A stretch of DNA of 64,000 nt, taken from contig NZ_JAJIRN010000008.1 of the NCBI RefSeq assembly GCF_025717515.1, forward strand, positions 310,001 through 374,000, written 5' to 3'. Positions 45,161 to 54,403 of this stretch are shown one piece after another. The translations under genes were made by a program, and so were the position numbers. This DNA comes from Roseateles oligotrophus (GTDB lineage Bacteria; Pseudomonadota; Gammaproteobacteria; Burkholderiales; Burkholderiaceae_C). Position 1 is the stretch's first letter. Each line of letters opens with the position of its first letter. A model generated the notes under the pieces. The model did not search any database, was not told where the DNA came from, and was given only the letters and a program-made list of their open reading frames with translations.

Positions 45161-45262
45161 GCGAGCGGCTGTCAGGCTAGGCGGGCGGAGCGCAGAAACC
45201 GCAACGTACTTGCGGTACGCGAGGATTTTGAGCATCCGGCCAACGACGCATGGCAGTCGCGC
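45161..45262. other. About 100-nt structured intergenic element between bolA and the parvulin gene
   Basis: Arms at 45161-45177 and 45248-45262 can form about 14 base pairs (with one G-T and a 2-base bulge). Inside is a perfect hairpin CCGCAA/TTGCGG with a 5-base loop (45199-45215), followed by GAGGATTTTGAG. The layout resembles dispersed structured repeats I recall from Burkholderiales and Pseudomonas; a genome search is needed. Possibly a repeat element or a leader RNA. Confidence 0.5.
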
Positions 45263-45274
45263 AGTAAACAGTTC

Positions 45275-45553
45275 TCAAGCTTCATCCGGTGCGCGGGCAT
45301 CAATCACCAGCGCGTGGATGCCTTGCTGCATCAACTCTGCCAGGCAATGATATACGAGCCGATGACGGGCCACCCGGCCCAGGCCTTCGAAGCGGCTGCT
45401 GACGATGCTCAGGCTGTAATGGCCGCCTTCCTTGGCGCCGGCATGGCCAGCATGCTGGTGGCTATCGTCTTGCAGAGTCAGAACGCTGGGAGCCAGCCCG
45501 GCGCGCAGCCGGGCTTCCATTTCCACCATGCTCGCCTTGGGTGTCGTGCTCAT
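45275..45553 (-). CDS. bolA: BolA-family protein
   Basis: This 92-residue protein has the BolA fold: MVEMEARLRAGLAPSVLTLQ, HYSLSIVSSRFEGLGRVARH and RLVYHCLAELMQQGIHALVI. The signature SxxFEGxxxxxRHRLVY is intact. BolA proteins work with monothiol glutaredoxins in Fe-S cluster and stress biology. It overlaps yciB by 4 bases and is the last gene before a terminator. Cytoplasmic. Confidence 0.94.
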   Translation of the reverse strand: MSTTPKASMVEMEARLRAGLAPSVLTLQDDSHQHAGHAGAKEGGHYSLSIVSSRFEGLGRVARHRLVYHCLAELMQQGIHALVIDARAPDEA

Positions 45554-46203
45554 GGCTTCTTGCCTCCTTTTTCTTCTTCCTCGGCTTGTGGTTCGGGCAG
45601 GTGCCGGCTCAGGTAAATGCCTTGTGCCAAGGTGAATACCAGGATCAGCCCGGTGGTGCCGAAGGCCTTGAAATTGGCCCAGGCCGAGGTGGAAAAGTTA
45701 TAGGCGACATAGATATTGAGCACCCCGAGTGCAGCAAAGAACAGCACCCAGGCCCGGTTCAAGGTCTTCCAGACCGGGTCGGGCAGCTCCAACTCGGCAC
45801 CCAACATCGCCTTGATCAGGTTCTTGTCCCAAAACGCCTGCGAAGCCCAGAACACGGTGGCCATCGCCCAGTACAGGCCGGTGGGTTTCCATTTGATGAA
45901 GGTCGCGTTGTGGAACCAGATCGTGGCGCCGCCCAAGGTGACAACCAGCCCCAGGCTGATCCACAGCATCAGATCGATCTTTTTGCCGCGCAGCTTGATG
46001 ATCAAGGCCTGCGTCAAGGTGGCCAGCATCACCACCACGGTGGCCAGCAGCACGGCCGCTTCGTCTGGGCCGACCTTGCCGCCGGAGACTAAAAAGCCAA
46101 AGTTGTCGGTCGCGAACTGGGCCGCCCAGTCCTTGTGAGTGTCCGCGTATTTAAAGCTGCCGAAGAATAGCAACAGGGGCAAAAAATCGAGCAAAAGCTT
46201 CAT
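45550..46203 (-). CDS. yciB: Septation/intracellular septation protein YciB (IspZ family)
   Basis: This 217-residue inner-membrane protein has about five TM helices. It begins MKLLLDFLPLLLFFGSFKYA and contains the family marks FIKWKPTGLYWAMATVFWA, FWDKNLIKAMLGAELELP and VWKTLNRAWVLFFAALGVLN. YciB is linked to envelope and cell division in E. coli. A soluble charged C-terminal tail (PEPQAEEEEKGGKKP) is present. The order yciB-bolA-ppi is common in betaproteobacteria. The stop overlaps the bolA start. Confidence 0.95.
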   Translation of the reverse strand: MKLLLDFLPLLLFFGSFKYADTHKDWAAQFATDNFGFLVSGGKVGPDEAAVLLATVVVMLATLTQALIIKLRGKKIDLMLWISLGLVVTLGGATIWFHNATFIKWKPTGLYWAMATVFWASQAFWDKNLIKAMLGAELELPDPVWKTLNRAWVLFFAALGVLNIYVAYNFSTSAWANFKAFGTTGLILVFTLAQGIYLSRHLPEPQAEEEEKGGKKP

Positions 46204-46248
46204 GGGGGAACCGGGGCAGGGCAGGAGCGTGCGGTAAGTCGGCGCCGA

Positions 46249-46671
46249 TCAAGGCGGCAGGGGCGTGAAGTCTATCGCAGCCGAGTTGATGCAGAAGCGC
46301 TCGCCGGTCGGCTCTGGGCCGTCGGGGAAGACATGGCCCAGATGCGATCCGCAGTTGTTGCAGCGCACCTCCACCCGCACCATGCCGTGGGCATGGTCGA
46401 CCACGCGCTCGATCACCTCGGCGTTGACGGGGGCGAAATAGCTGGGCCAACCGCAGCCGGCGTCGAACTTGGTGTCGGCCTCAAACAGCGGCGTGCCGCA
46501 ACCGATGCATTGGTAGGCGCCGGCCTCGAAGTGATCCCAGTATTTGCCCGTGAAGGCGCGTTCGGTGGCGGCGTGGCGGGCCACCGCATATTGTTCGGAG
46601 CCGAGTTGGGCGCGCCACTCGGCGTCGGTCTTTTGGACCGGGTAGGTTTTGTCGTCTATGGCTTTGCTCAT
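46249..46671 (-). CDS. msrB: Peptide-methionine (R)-S-oxide reductase
   Basis: This 140-residue enzyme repairs R-methionine sulfoxide. The zinc cysteines are in [20 protein letters not shown] and [17 protein letters not shown]. The catalytic Cys is in [21 protein letters not shown] and the HLGHVF block are diagnostic. The ATG at 46669-46671 overlaps the selO stop, and it is followed by yciB 45 bases on. An upstream in-frame start at 46704 would extend into selO without support. Cytoplasmic, with no signal peptide. Confidence 0.96.
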   Translation of the reverse strand: MSKAIDDKTYPVQKTDAEWRAQLGSEQYAVARHAATERAFTGKYWDHFEAGAYQCIGCGTPLFEADTKFDAGCGWPSYFAPVNAEVIERVVDHAHGMVRVEVRCNNCGSHLGHVFPDGPEPTGERFCINSAAIDFTPLPP

Positions 46672-48197
46672 GATGAACAGCTGACTTCCAAGGTTTGCGC
46701 CCAATCGGGCGGGAGGGCGGCGTCTGAAGCGCGCTCGGGTTCGTCGTAGGGGCGCTGCAAAACTTTCAGCAGCCGCTCGGTTTCGCTGAAGTCACCGGCC
46801 TGTGCCGCCCGAATCGCGCCCTCGGCCAGATGATTGCGCAGCACCACCGCTGGGTTGACGGCGCGCATGCGTCGCGCGCGATCTTGATCGTCATTGCGGC
46901 CTTCTGCTGACAAACGGTCGCGGTAGCGCTGCAGCCATTGCGCCAGAGCGGCTTGGTCGATGAACAGATCGCGCAACTTGGCCGGGTCTTCCGCCTGGGT
47001 GAGCGAGCTCAAGCGCCTGAAGCTCTGGGTGAAGTCGGCGCGGGCGGCGGCCATCAGCTTGAGCCAGTCGTCGACCAAGGCGCGGTCATCGGCCTGCTCG
47101 GTCAGCAAGCCCAGCTTGGCGCGCATGCGTTGCATCAAGGCGGCGGGGAAGGCGGTTTTGTAAACATCCAGCGCGGCCAGCAAGGGCGCACCTTCTCTTT
47201 CGGCATCGTCGTCGGCGTTCATCAGCGGCAACAAGGCTTGCGCCAGCGCGTGCAGATTCCAGAGGCCGATATTGGGTTGACGGGCGTAGGCGTAACGCCC
47301 TTGATGGTCGGAGTGGTTGCAGACATGGCCGGGGTCGAAACCGTCCATGAAACCAAACGGGCCGTAGTCCAGCGTCAGCCCGAGCATAGACATATTGTCG
47401 GTATTCATCACCCCATGGCAAAAGCCGACCGCCTGCCAGTCGGCCATCAGCGTGGCGGTCTGGCGCACCACCCGTTCCAGCATCGCGACGTAAGGATTGG
47501 CGGCTGCCAGGCATTCGGGCGCGTGGTGGCGGATGAAGAAGTCGGCCAGTTGGCGCAGCTCCGCATGCTGATTGGTGTGGGCGAAATGCTCGAAATGGCC
47601 GAAGCGGATAAAGCTTGGCGCGACACGGGTGACGACGGCCGCGGTTTCCAGCGTCTCGCGTCGCACCGGCAAGGCCGACGCCGTAATGGCCAGCGCCCGC
47701 GTGCTCGGGATGCCCAGGCCGGCAAATGCCTCCGAACACAAGAACTCACGGATCGACGAGCGCAGCACCGCGCGGCCATCGCCCATGCGGGAGTAGGGCG
47801 TGGCGCCCGCGCCTTTGAGTTGCAGCTCCATGGCGCCTGCTTGCGTCTGGACTTCTCCCAGCAGCAGCGCCCGGCCGTCGCCGAGTTGACCGGCCCAGGA
47901 ACCGAATTGATGGCCGCTATAGACCGTGGCCAGCGTGCACATGCCGGGCCAGACGGCGTTGCCGCTGAGCACGTCCAACGCTTGCCAGCCTTCGCGCTGC
48001 CACCAGTCGGCGGGCCAACCGAGCTCGGCGGCCAGGCCGTCGCTGCGCGCGACCCAGACGGGCTTGGCCATGCCCTGCGCCGGCAGCTCGGTGTGAAAAG
48101 CGCTGCCAAGCGCGGCATAACGGTTCAACCAGGCGGCGGCTGGCGGTGGACCGTCCAAATGGCCGCCGCTGGCATGGGTCAAGTCTGCAGAAATCAT
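46668..48197 (-). CDS. selO: SelO-family protein adenylyltransferase (YdiU)
   Basis: This 509-residue pseudokinase-fold AMPylator has conserved [40 protein letters not shown] and [20 protein letters not shown]. The [20 protein letters not shown] segment carries the catalytic Asp/Asn equivalents of the SelO fold, and [18 protein letters not shown] follows. SelO transfers AMP to Ser/Thr/Tyr and is linked to redox stress. The C terminus LEVSCSS ends with a Cys-containing tail, as typical for the family (where eukaryotes have selenocysteine). It precedes msrB, another redox gene; stops/starts overlap by 4 bases. Confidence 0.95.
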   Translation of the reverse strand: MISADLTHASGGHLDGPPPAAAWLNRYAALGSAFHTELPAQGMAKPVWVARSDGLAAELGWPADWWQREGWQALDVLSGNAVWPGMCTLATVYSGHQFGSWAGQLGDGRALLLGEVQTQAGAMELQLKGAGATPYSRMGDGRAVLRSSIREFLCSEAFAGLGIPSTRALAITASALPVRRETLETAAVVTRVAPSFIRFGHFEHFAHTNQHAELRQLADFFIRHHAPECLAAANPYVAMLERVVRQTATLMADWQAVGFCHGVMNTDNMSMLGLTLDYGPFGFMDGFDPGHVCNHSDHQGRYAYARQPNIGLWNLHALAQALLPLMNADDDAEREGAPLLAALDVYKTAFPAALMQRMRAKLGLLTEQADDRALVDDWLKLMAAARADFTQSFRRLSSLTQAEDPAKLRDLFIDQAALAQWLQRYRDRLSAEGRNDDQDRARRMRAVNPAVVLRNHLAEGAIRAAQAGDFSETERLLKVLQRPYDEPERASDAALPPDWAQTLEVSCSS

Positions 48198-48324
48198 CCG
48201 GTCAGTGTAGCCAGCGAGCTTGGGCGCTGTGGGCGAAGGGGCAATCTTGAAGCCCGGCAGGTGAATACCCCTAGAGCTGTTGCCAAGCCTGTGCAAGGCG
48301 GGTGACTATCGGGGTTTTATGGGC

Positions 48325-48343
48325 TGAAACTAGACTGGTTTCA
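48325..48343. promoter_or_regulatory. Inverted repeat upstream of the acyl-CoA ligase gene
   Basis: A perfect dyad TGAAAC-N7-GTTTCA lies 46 bases before the ligase ATG, between divergent selO and the ligase. The half-sites resemble those of TetR-type fatty-acid regulators such as PsrA (GAAAC...GTTTC), though the spacer is longer. A local operator is inferred. Confidence 0.45.
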
Positions 48344-48389
48344 AGCAAAAGGCTGGGTAGAACCGGCGCCAACAATCGGAGACAAGCAC

Positions 48390-50036
48390 ATGGCTTTGAT
48401 GGGTCAGATGATGACGATGCCGCTGTTGATCTCGTCGCTGCTCAAGCATGCGGCGCGGCATGCGGGCGATACCGAAATTGTCAGCAAGCGGGTCGAAGGT
48501 GACCTGCATCGCTACAACTGGCGCGAGGCGGAGCTGCGAGCGCGCAAGCTCGCGCAAGCGCTCGCCCGGCTGGGTTGCGGCCCGGGGGATCGCATCGCGA
48601 CGCTGGCCTGGAACGGCTACCGACACCTGGAGATCTATTACGGCGTGTCGGGCTCGGAGCTGGTCTGTCACACCATCAACCCGCGCCTGTTCCCCGAGCA
48701 GATTGCCTGGATCGCCAATGACGCGCAGGACAGCGCGCTCTGCTTTGATCTGAACTTTTTGCCCTTGGTGGAAAAACTGGCTTCGGCCATGCCCAGCATC
48801 AAGCACTATGTATTGATGACGGGCCGCAGTCACATGCCGGCGCAGACTTCTTTGGCCGGCCTGCTCTGCTACGAAGACTTGGTCGAGGCCGAAGACGGCC
48901 AATATCAATGGCCCGAATTTGACGAGCAAACCGCATCCAGCATCTGCTACACCTCGGGCACCACCGGCAACCCCAAGGGTGCCGTCTACAGCCATCGCTC
49001 CAGTGTGCTGCACGCGATGGGTGCGGCGCTGCCGGACGCGCTGGACTGCTCGGCCCGCGATGTGGTGATGCCGGTGGTGCCGATGTTTCACGTCAATGCC
49101 TGGGGCCTGCCTTACTCATGCGCCATCGTCGGCTGCAAGATGGTGATGCCGGGGCCCCATATGGACGGCAAGTCGCTGTATGAATTGTTCGAGGGCGAGG
49201 GCGTCACCTTCAGTGCCGGCGTGCCGACCATCTGGCTGGGGCTGCTCAGTTATGTGAAGACCAATGGCCTGAAATTCAGCAGCTTCAAGCGCACGGTGAT
49301 CGGTGGCTCGGCCTGCCCGCCGGCCATGATGGCGACGCTGATCGACGAATATGGGGTCGATGTGATCCACGCCTGGGGCATGACCGAGATGTCGCCGCTG
49401 GGTACCGCGTCCAAGCTCAATGCAGCGCAGCTGAAGCTGCCCAAGGATGAGCAGCGCCGCCTGCTTTCCAAGCAAGGCCGTGCGGTCTACGGCGTCGACA
49501 TGGCGGTCATTGATGATGAGGGTCAGACCTTGCCTTGGGACGGCCTCAGCGCCGGCAACCTGGTGGTGCGCGGGCCTTGGGTGATCAGCCAGTATTTCGG
49601 CCATGCCGAGTCACCGCTGATCACGGTCGACGGTGAGCCGGGCTGGTTTCCGACCGGCGATGTGGCCACCATTGACGCCTATGGCTTCATGCAGATCACC
49701 GACCGCAGCAAGGACGTGATCAAGTCCGGCGGCGAGTGGATCAGCTCAATCGATCTTGAAAACATCGCAATGGCCCACCCGGCCGTGTTTGAAGCGGCAG
49801 TGATCGCCTGCGCGCACCCGAAGTGGGACGAACGGCCATTGTTGGTGGTGGTCAAAAAACCTAACGCTGAATTGACACGCGAGCAGTTGCTGGAATTCTT
49901 TGAAGGCCGGATCGCCAAATGGCAGATCCCGGACGATGTGGTCTTTGTGGCCGAGTTGCCGCACACCGCCACCGGCAAACTGCAAAAACTGAAGCTGCGC
50001 GAGCAGTTCAAGGCCCACCGTTTGGCCGGGGTTTGA
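48390..50036 (+). CDS. Acyl-CoA synthetase (medium/long-chain fatty-acid-CoA ligase, DmdB-like)
   Basis: This 548-residue AMP-forming ligase has A3 [20 protein letters not shown], the A5 region [21 protein letters not shown]7 [12 protein letters not shown] and A8 [20 protein letters not shown]. The lysine in [15 protein letters not shown] (A10) is present. The pattern resembles 3-(methylthio)propionyl-CoA ligase DmdB and the long-chain ligase group; exact chain-length preference is unknown. Expression may be controlled by the inverted repeat upstream. Cytoplasmic. Confidence 0.9.
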   Translation: MALMGQMMTMPLLISSLLKHAARHAGDTEIVSKRVEGDLHRYNWREAELRARKLAQALARLGCGPGDRIATLAWNGYRHLEIYYGVSGSELVCHTINPRLFPEQIAWIANDAQDSALCFDLNFLPLVEKLASAMPSIKHYVLMTGRSHMPAQTSLAGLLCYEDLVEAEDGQYQWPEFDEQTASSICYTSGTTGNPKGAVYSHRSSVLHAMGAALPDALDCSARDVVMPVVPMFHVNAWGLPYSCAIVGCKMVMPGPHMDGKSLYELFEGEGVTFSAGVPTIWLGLLSYVKTNGLKFSSFKRTVIGGSACPPAMMATLIDEYGVDVIHAWGMTEMSPLGTASKLNAAQLKLPKDEQRRLLSKQGRAVYGVDMAVIDDEGQTLPWDGLSAGNLVVRGPWVISQYFGHAESPLITVDGEPGWFPTGDVATIDAYGFMQITDRSKDVIKSGGEWISSIDLENIAMAHPAVFEAAVIACAHPKWDERPLLVVVKKPNAELTREQLLEFFEGRIAKWQIPDDVVFVAELPHTATGKLQKLKLREQFKAHRLAGV

Positions 50037-50062
50037 CTATGTCGGCATGGGGCGATTGGCGG

Positions 50063-50239
50063 CTAAACGGGCGAAGCCATCGGCGGCACAAAATTCGGCC
50101 TGCCCGGCTTGCGTGCAATCTTGCCGCTAGCATTTGATTTGATGGGCTGTGCTGGAGCCCGCGCCCCTATACTTTTCGCTGCCTTGCTTGGCCGCTTCGC
50201 GTGACCATGCTTTTGATCAGACCACTTGCCCCATGCCAT
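50063..50239 (-). CDS. Possible 58-residue basic protein, overlapping the prsT start
   Basis: A minus-strand frame from ATG 50237-50239 gives MAWGKWSDQKHGHAKRPSKA and ends in VPPMASPV. A very strong ribosome site (AAGGAGG, 5 bases before ATG) supports translation, but the site lies inside prsT codons 3-6 on the opposite strand and third-position GC is only moderate. I do not recognise the protein. It may be real, or a chance frame. Confidence 0.3.
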   Translation of the reverse strand: MAWGKWSDQKHGHAKRPSKAAKSIGARAPAQPIKSNASGKIARKPGRPNFVPPMASPV

Positions 50240-53054
50240 GACATCCTCCTTGCTCAAGAACATCGCCCCCGCTGTTTTGTCGGCCTTCCTGTTGGCGGCT
50301 TGCGGCGGGGAGGGCTACGACAGTTTGATGAACTCGGCCCGCACGGCCTTGTCCAAGGGCGAAAGCAAGGCGGCGATCATTCAGCTGAAAAATGCTTTGC
50401 AAAAGAACCCCGAGGCGGGCGAGGCCCGTTTTCTCTTGGGCAAGGCATTTTTGGATAGCGGCGACGCTCGCTCCGCAGAGGTGGAATTGCGCAAGGCGAT
50501 CGCGGCCAAGTTTGAGCCCGCCCGCATTGCGCCGGTGATGGCGCGGGCGCAGTTGGCGCTGCAGGCTTACAAGCCGATGATCGAGTTGTACGGCGAATTC
50601 AAGCTGGAAGATGCAGCGGCCAGAGCCGATTTGAAGACATCGCTGGCCACTGCCTTTGCGGCGACCGGTGTGCGCGACAAGAGCGAAGCGGCCTTGCAGG
50701 AAGCCTTGCAGGCCGCGCCCGGTTTTGCTCCGGCCGTTCTGCTGCAGGTGCGTCTGAAGCTGCGAGATGGCGATGCCCAGGGTGCCCTGCAGGTTCTCAA
50801 TGGCTTGCTGAAGAGCGACGCGACGCAAGCGGAAGGCTGGCGACTCAAGGGCGATGTGGTCTTGGGCAGCATCAAATCAGGCGCCGAGGGGAGCAAGGAT
50901 ATGGACGCCGCCGAGGGCATCGCGGCCTACCGTCAGGCCTTGGTTCTGGCGCCCAAGGACTTGGGTGCGCATGCCGGGCTGATCAACCATTGGATCGAAG
51001 CCGGGGAGTTCGACAAGGCCGCGGCCGATTTGGAGAATTTGAAGAAGGCTTTGCCCAAGGATCCGCAATCTTTCTACTTTGATGCGCTTTTGGCCTACTC
51101 ACGCAAAGACTTTGCGGCCGCGCGTGGGCCGGTCCAGGAATTACTGACGCTGGCGCCCGAAAGCCCTTTGGCTTTGCAGTTGGGCGGGGCGATCGAATAT
51201 GAACTGAAGGCTTTTGCGCCGGCCGAGGAGATGCTGTCCAAGGCCTTGAAGCTGGCGCCGAATTTGTCGGCACCGCGGCGCATGTTGACGCAGATTTACC
51301 TGCTGACCTCCAGCCCCGCCAAGGCGGTGGCGGCGATCCAGCCGCTGCTGCTGAACGGCACGCCGGATGCACAAATCTATTCGCTGGCGGGTGAGGCCTA
51401 TCTGCAAAATGGCGACCCGAAAAAGGCCGAGACCTACTTCGCCCAAGCCGCCAAGTTGAATCCCAAGGACAGCCGCAGCCGTACGCAGCTGATCTTGGGC
51501 AAGGCGTCGAGCGCCAAGCCGGAGGACGTGCTGGCCGACCTGAAATCAATCTCGGACAGCGATCCGAGTTCGGTCGCCGACATCGCCATCATCCGCGCGC
51601 ATTTGCAGCGCCGCGATCTCGACAAGGCCATGGCGGCGATCGATGTGCTGGAGCGCAAACAGCCGAAACGCCCGATCGCGGCGAATTTGCGTGGCTTGGT
51701 GCTGCTGGCGCGCAAGGATGTGGCCGGTGCCAAGGTCAATTTCGAAAAGGCACTGAGTCTCGATCCGACCTTCTACCCGGCCGCCGCCTTGCTGGCCTCG
51801 CTGGACATGGCCGACAAGCAGCCCGATGCCGCCAAGCAGCGCTTCGAGACCTTGTTGAAGGCGGCGCCCGATAACGTCAAGGCTCATCTGGCTCTGGCCG
51901 AGTTGAAAGAAATTGGCGGAGCGACGAAAGAAGAGGTCGGCGCCTTGATAGAGAAGGCTGTGCTGATCAAGCCCACGGATGCTGCGCCGCGTGTGGCGCT
52001 GGTTGACCACCATCTGAAACATCGCGATTTGAAGGCAGCTCAAATTGCCGCGCAAAAAGGTATTGCCGCCTTGCCCGAAGCACCCGAGTTGCTTGAGGTG
52101 CAGGGGCGCGTGCGCATGCTGGCCGGCGAGTACAACCAGGCCACCGAGTCCTTCAACGCCTTGGCCCGCGTGATGCCACGCTCGCCGATGCCGCATATGC
52201 GCTTGGCCGAGGCCTATGTGGCCTTGAAGAATTTTCCGAACGCGACTGCAAGTCTGAAGCGGGCCCTGGATTTGGCGCCCGACTATCTGGTCGCCCGCAA
52301 GCGCTTGGCTGAGGTGTATTTGGCGGCCGGCGATCACAAGAATGCGCTGGCGAGTGCGACCCTGATGCAAAAACAAGAGGCCGGTAAGGCCGCCGGCCTG
52401 GGCCTGCAGGGTGATGTGTTGGCGGCGCAGAAAGATTGGGTTGGCGCGGCTGCGGCCTATCGCCAAAGCTTGGCGGCCGGCGGCGACGCCAATGTCGATG
52501 TGGCTGCCGGTTTGGCCAGCAAACTGCATCATGCCTTGGCGCTCGGGCCTAACAAGGCCGAAGCCGAGAAGTTTGCCGCCGGATGGATCAAAGATCATCC
52601 GAAGGACGCGGTATTCCAGTTTTATCTAGGCGGCGAGGAGTTGCTGCAGGGCAAGTTGGCGCCGGCCGAAACCCGTTTCGCTGCGGTCTTGAAGCTGCAG
52701 CCCGAGAACGCTCCCGCCTTGAATAATATGGCCTGGTTGCTGCTCAAACAGGGCAAGCCCGGTGCTTTGCCCTTGATCGAAAAAGCCAATCAATTGGCGC
52801 CAAAACAGGCCGAATTTTTGGATACCTTCTCGATGATTCTGGAGGCCGAGAAACAGTTGCCCAAGGCAATCGAGGTGCAGAGCCAAGCGCTTGATTTACA
52901 ACCCGAGAATCATGAGATGCGTATGCGTTTGGCCAAACTCTATTTGGCCTCCGGTGACAAGACCAAGGCCGGTGCCGAATTGCAGCGTTTGGCCAAGGCG
53001 GGCAAGCAGTACGGCGGTCAGGCCGAGGTCCAGCAGTTGCTGCGTGCGCTCTGA
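50238..53054 (+). CDS. prsT: PrsT, PEP-CTERM-system TPR-repeat lipoprotein
   Basis: This 938-residue lipoprotein has its lipobox LLAAC at Cys22, followed by about 20 TPR-like repeats (ALSKGESKAAIIQLKNALQK, QNPEAGEARFLLGKAFLDSG-like units, and the late NNMAWLLLKQGKPGALPLIE). It matches the giant TPR protein PrsT (TIGR02917) found with exosortase EPS systems. It probably scaffolds EPS or PEP-CTERM transport at the periplasmic face. It lies 32 kb from xrtB, unlinked to the eps operon. ATG 50238 is favoured over TTG 50226. Confidence 0.93.
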   Translation: MTSSLLKNIAPAVLSAFLLAACGGEGYDSLMNSARTALSKGESKAAIIQLKNALQKNPEAGEARFLLGKAFLDSGDARSAEVELRKAIAAKFEPARIAPVMARAQLALQAYKPMIELYGEFKLEDAAARADLKTSLATAFAATGVRDKSEAALQEALQAAPGFAPAVLLQVRLKLRDGDAQGALQVLNGLLKSDATQAEGWRLKGDVVLGSIKSGAEGSKDMDAAEGIAAYRQALVLAPKDLGAHAGLINHWIEAGEFDKAAADLENLKKALPKDPQSFYFDALLAYSRKDFAAARGPVQELLTLAPESPLALQLGGAIEYELKAFAPAEEMLSKALKLAPNLSAPRRMLTQIYLLTSSPAKAVAAIQPLLLNGTPDAQIYSLAGEAYLQNGDPKKAETYFAQAAKLNPKDSRSRTQLILGKASSAKPEDVLADLKSISDSDPSSVADIAIIRAHLQRRDLDKAMAAIDVLERKQPKRPIAANLRGLVLLARKDVAGAKVNFEKALSLDPTFYPAAALLASLDMADKQPDAAKQRFETLLKAAPDNVKAHLALAELKEIGGATKEEVGALIEKAVLIKPTDAAPRVALVDHHLKHRDLKAAQIAAQKGIAALPEAPELLEVQGRVRMLAGEYNQATESFNALARVMPRSPMPHMRLAEAYVALKNFPNATASLKRALDLAPDYLVARKRLAEVYLAAGDHKNALASATLMQKQEAGKAAGLGLQGDVLAAQKDWVGAAAAYRQSLAAGGDANVDVAAGLASKLHHALALGPNKAEAEKFAAGWIKDHPKDAVFQFYLGGEELLQGKLAPAETRFAAVLKLQPENAPALNNMAWLLLKQGKPGALPLIEKANQLAPKQAEFLDTFSMILEAEKQLPKAIEVQSQALDLQPENHEMRMRLAKLYLASGDKTKAGAELQRLAKAGKQYGGQAEVQQLLRAL

Positions 53055-53057
53055 AAA

Positions 53058-54329
53058 TCAGCTCTTGACGGCCTTGCTTGGCTTGGCGGGCTTCAGCCAG
53101 TCCTGCATCTGCTGAGTCAGCATGGGGCTGCTGAGCAACTCCATATGGTTCATGCGGTAACAGATCAGTTGCTCTGACTTGGCGAAGCCGAGGTCGCGCC
53201 TGGGGTCACTGTGCTCGCCCAAGGCGCTGTGCAAGGGCACCAAACCGTCACCGATCAAACGGTTGGCGAGCGCGCCACGTTTGGCGGCCATGGTCGCCGC
53301 CACCGCGAAGCAATTGACGCCGGCGGGCAGCGGCGTGATCAGGCGTTGATCGGGCAGGCGATGAAAGCGGTTATCGCCCATCCAGTCTTCATCGCGCACA
53401 TGGCCATGGCGCAGGTCGGTGATGCCGGCGCTGCGCAACTGTCCGAGCTTGGCCAGCGGGGCGGTGTAGGGCGTGCTGCCCAGCAAGACATCGATCCAGT
53501 TGCCGGCCCGCTCCAAGGGCGCGCCGTGATGCGGTGTGCCGAGGAAAACGATGTTTTTCAGCAGCGGCAGCCAGTGGGATGTTTGTTCGGTGGCGAAATG
53601 GCAGGCGCTGCGCGTCAAGAGCCCGCCCATGCTGTGGGCCACGATGCTGATTTCTTCGACCGGTACCGGCCAATGCCGGACCAGCAACTCCAACTGAGCT
53701 GCCAACTCGCGGCCATTCTGCGAGGTATGCAGGCCCGAGTTGTAGCGCAGATAGATGGGGCAATAGCCGAGGGCCGCCGCCAGCGATTGGCCATGGTCGA
53801 CCGGCTGACCCTTGTGCGATGCCTGCCACTGCAGATCGTTCATGCACAGACCGTGGATCAGCAGCAGCACCTTGCCCGATGGCGCGAAGTCCGGGGGCAG
53901 ATCTTGCCAGTCCAGGGTGTGGTCCTGCCAGCGCATGCTCATCGGTATGGCCAGCGGGTTGTTGGAGGCCAGCAGGTGATCGCCCATCACCCCGTTCAGC
54001 GCCGCCAGCAAGGCCGCGCGTTGAGGGCTCGCCTGCTGGGTTTGCGCGTCGGCTGCCAGCAAGGGCTCAAGCCGCTTCAACAGCGCTTGCAAGCCGTCGC
54101 CGACGAGTCGGTTGACCCCATGCACGCTTCTGTAGGCCAGGCCGGTGATGCCGCGTGTTTGCCCCGGTGCATGGCCGCCCGGCACGCCCAGGCGATCCCA
54201 AATCGATTGATGCACGCCTTCGACGATGCGGGCGATGCCGGCCGTAGCCTGGCTACCCAATTGGGCGATACCGCGCAAGTCGGAGGCCAGCAAATGTTTG
54301 GCGGTGCGTTTCGGAGGGCTTGAATTCAT
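53058..54329 (-). CDS. Alpha/beta-hydrolase (lipase/PGAP1-like)
   Basis: This 423-residue cytoplasmic or membrane-associated hydrolase has no signal peptide. The oxyanion stretch VLLLIHGLCMNDLQWQASHK and the nucleophile elbow IVAHSMGGLLTRSACHFA (AHSMGG) are intact. FLGTPHHGAPLERAGNWIDV matches the PGAP1/lipase loop. A late GDGLVPLHSALGEH supplies the acidic residue and MNHMELL the His. Substrate unknown. ATG 54327-54329 is chosen; the frame stays open upstream but those codons are antisense to the next gene. Confidence 0.82.
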   Translation of the reverse strand: MNSSPPKRTAKHLLASDLRGIAQLGSQATAGIARIVEGVHQSIWDRLGVPGGHAPGQTRGITGLAYRSVHGVNRLVGDGLQALLKRLEPLLAADAQTQQASPQRAALLAALNGVMGDHLLASNNPLAIPMSMRWQDHTLDWQDLPPDFAPSGKVLLLIHGLCMNDLQWQASHKGQPVDHGQSLAAALGYCPIYLRYNSGLHTSQNGRELAAQLELLVRHWPVPVEEISIVAHSMGGLLTRSACHFATEQTSHWLPLLKNIVFLGTPHHGAPLERAGNWIDVLLGSTPYTAPLAKLGQLRSAGITDLRHGHVRDEDWMGDNRFHRLPDQRLITPLPAGVNCFAVAATMAAKRGALANRLIGDGLVPLHSALGEHSDPRRDLGFAKSEQLICYRMNHMELLSSPMLTQQMQDWLKPAKPSKAVKS

Positions 54330-54403
54330 GCTCGCTGCGCCGGCGATAAAAAGTCGCGAGGCAGGCCGATTGTGCGGCCAGCCCGCTAGAGGCGCGCCTC
54401 TAT

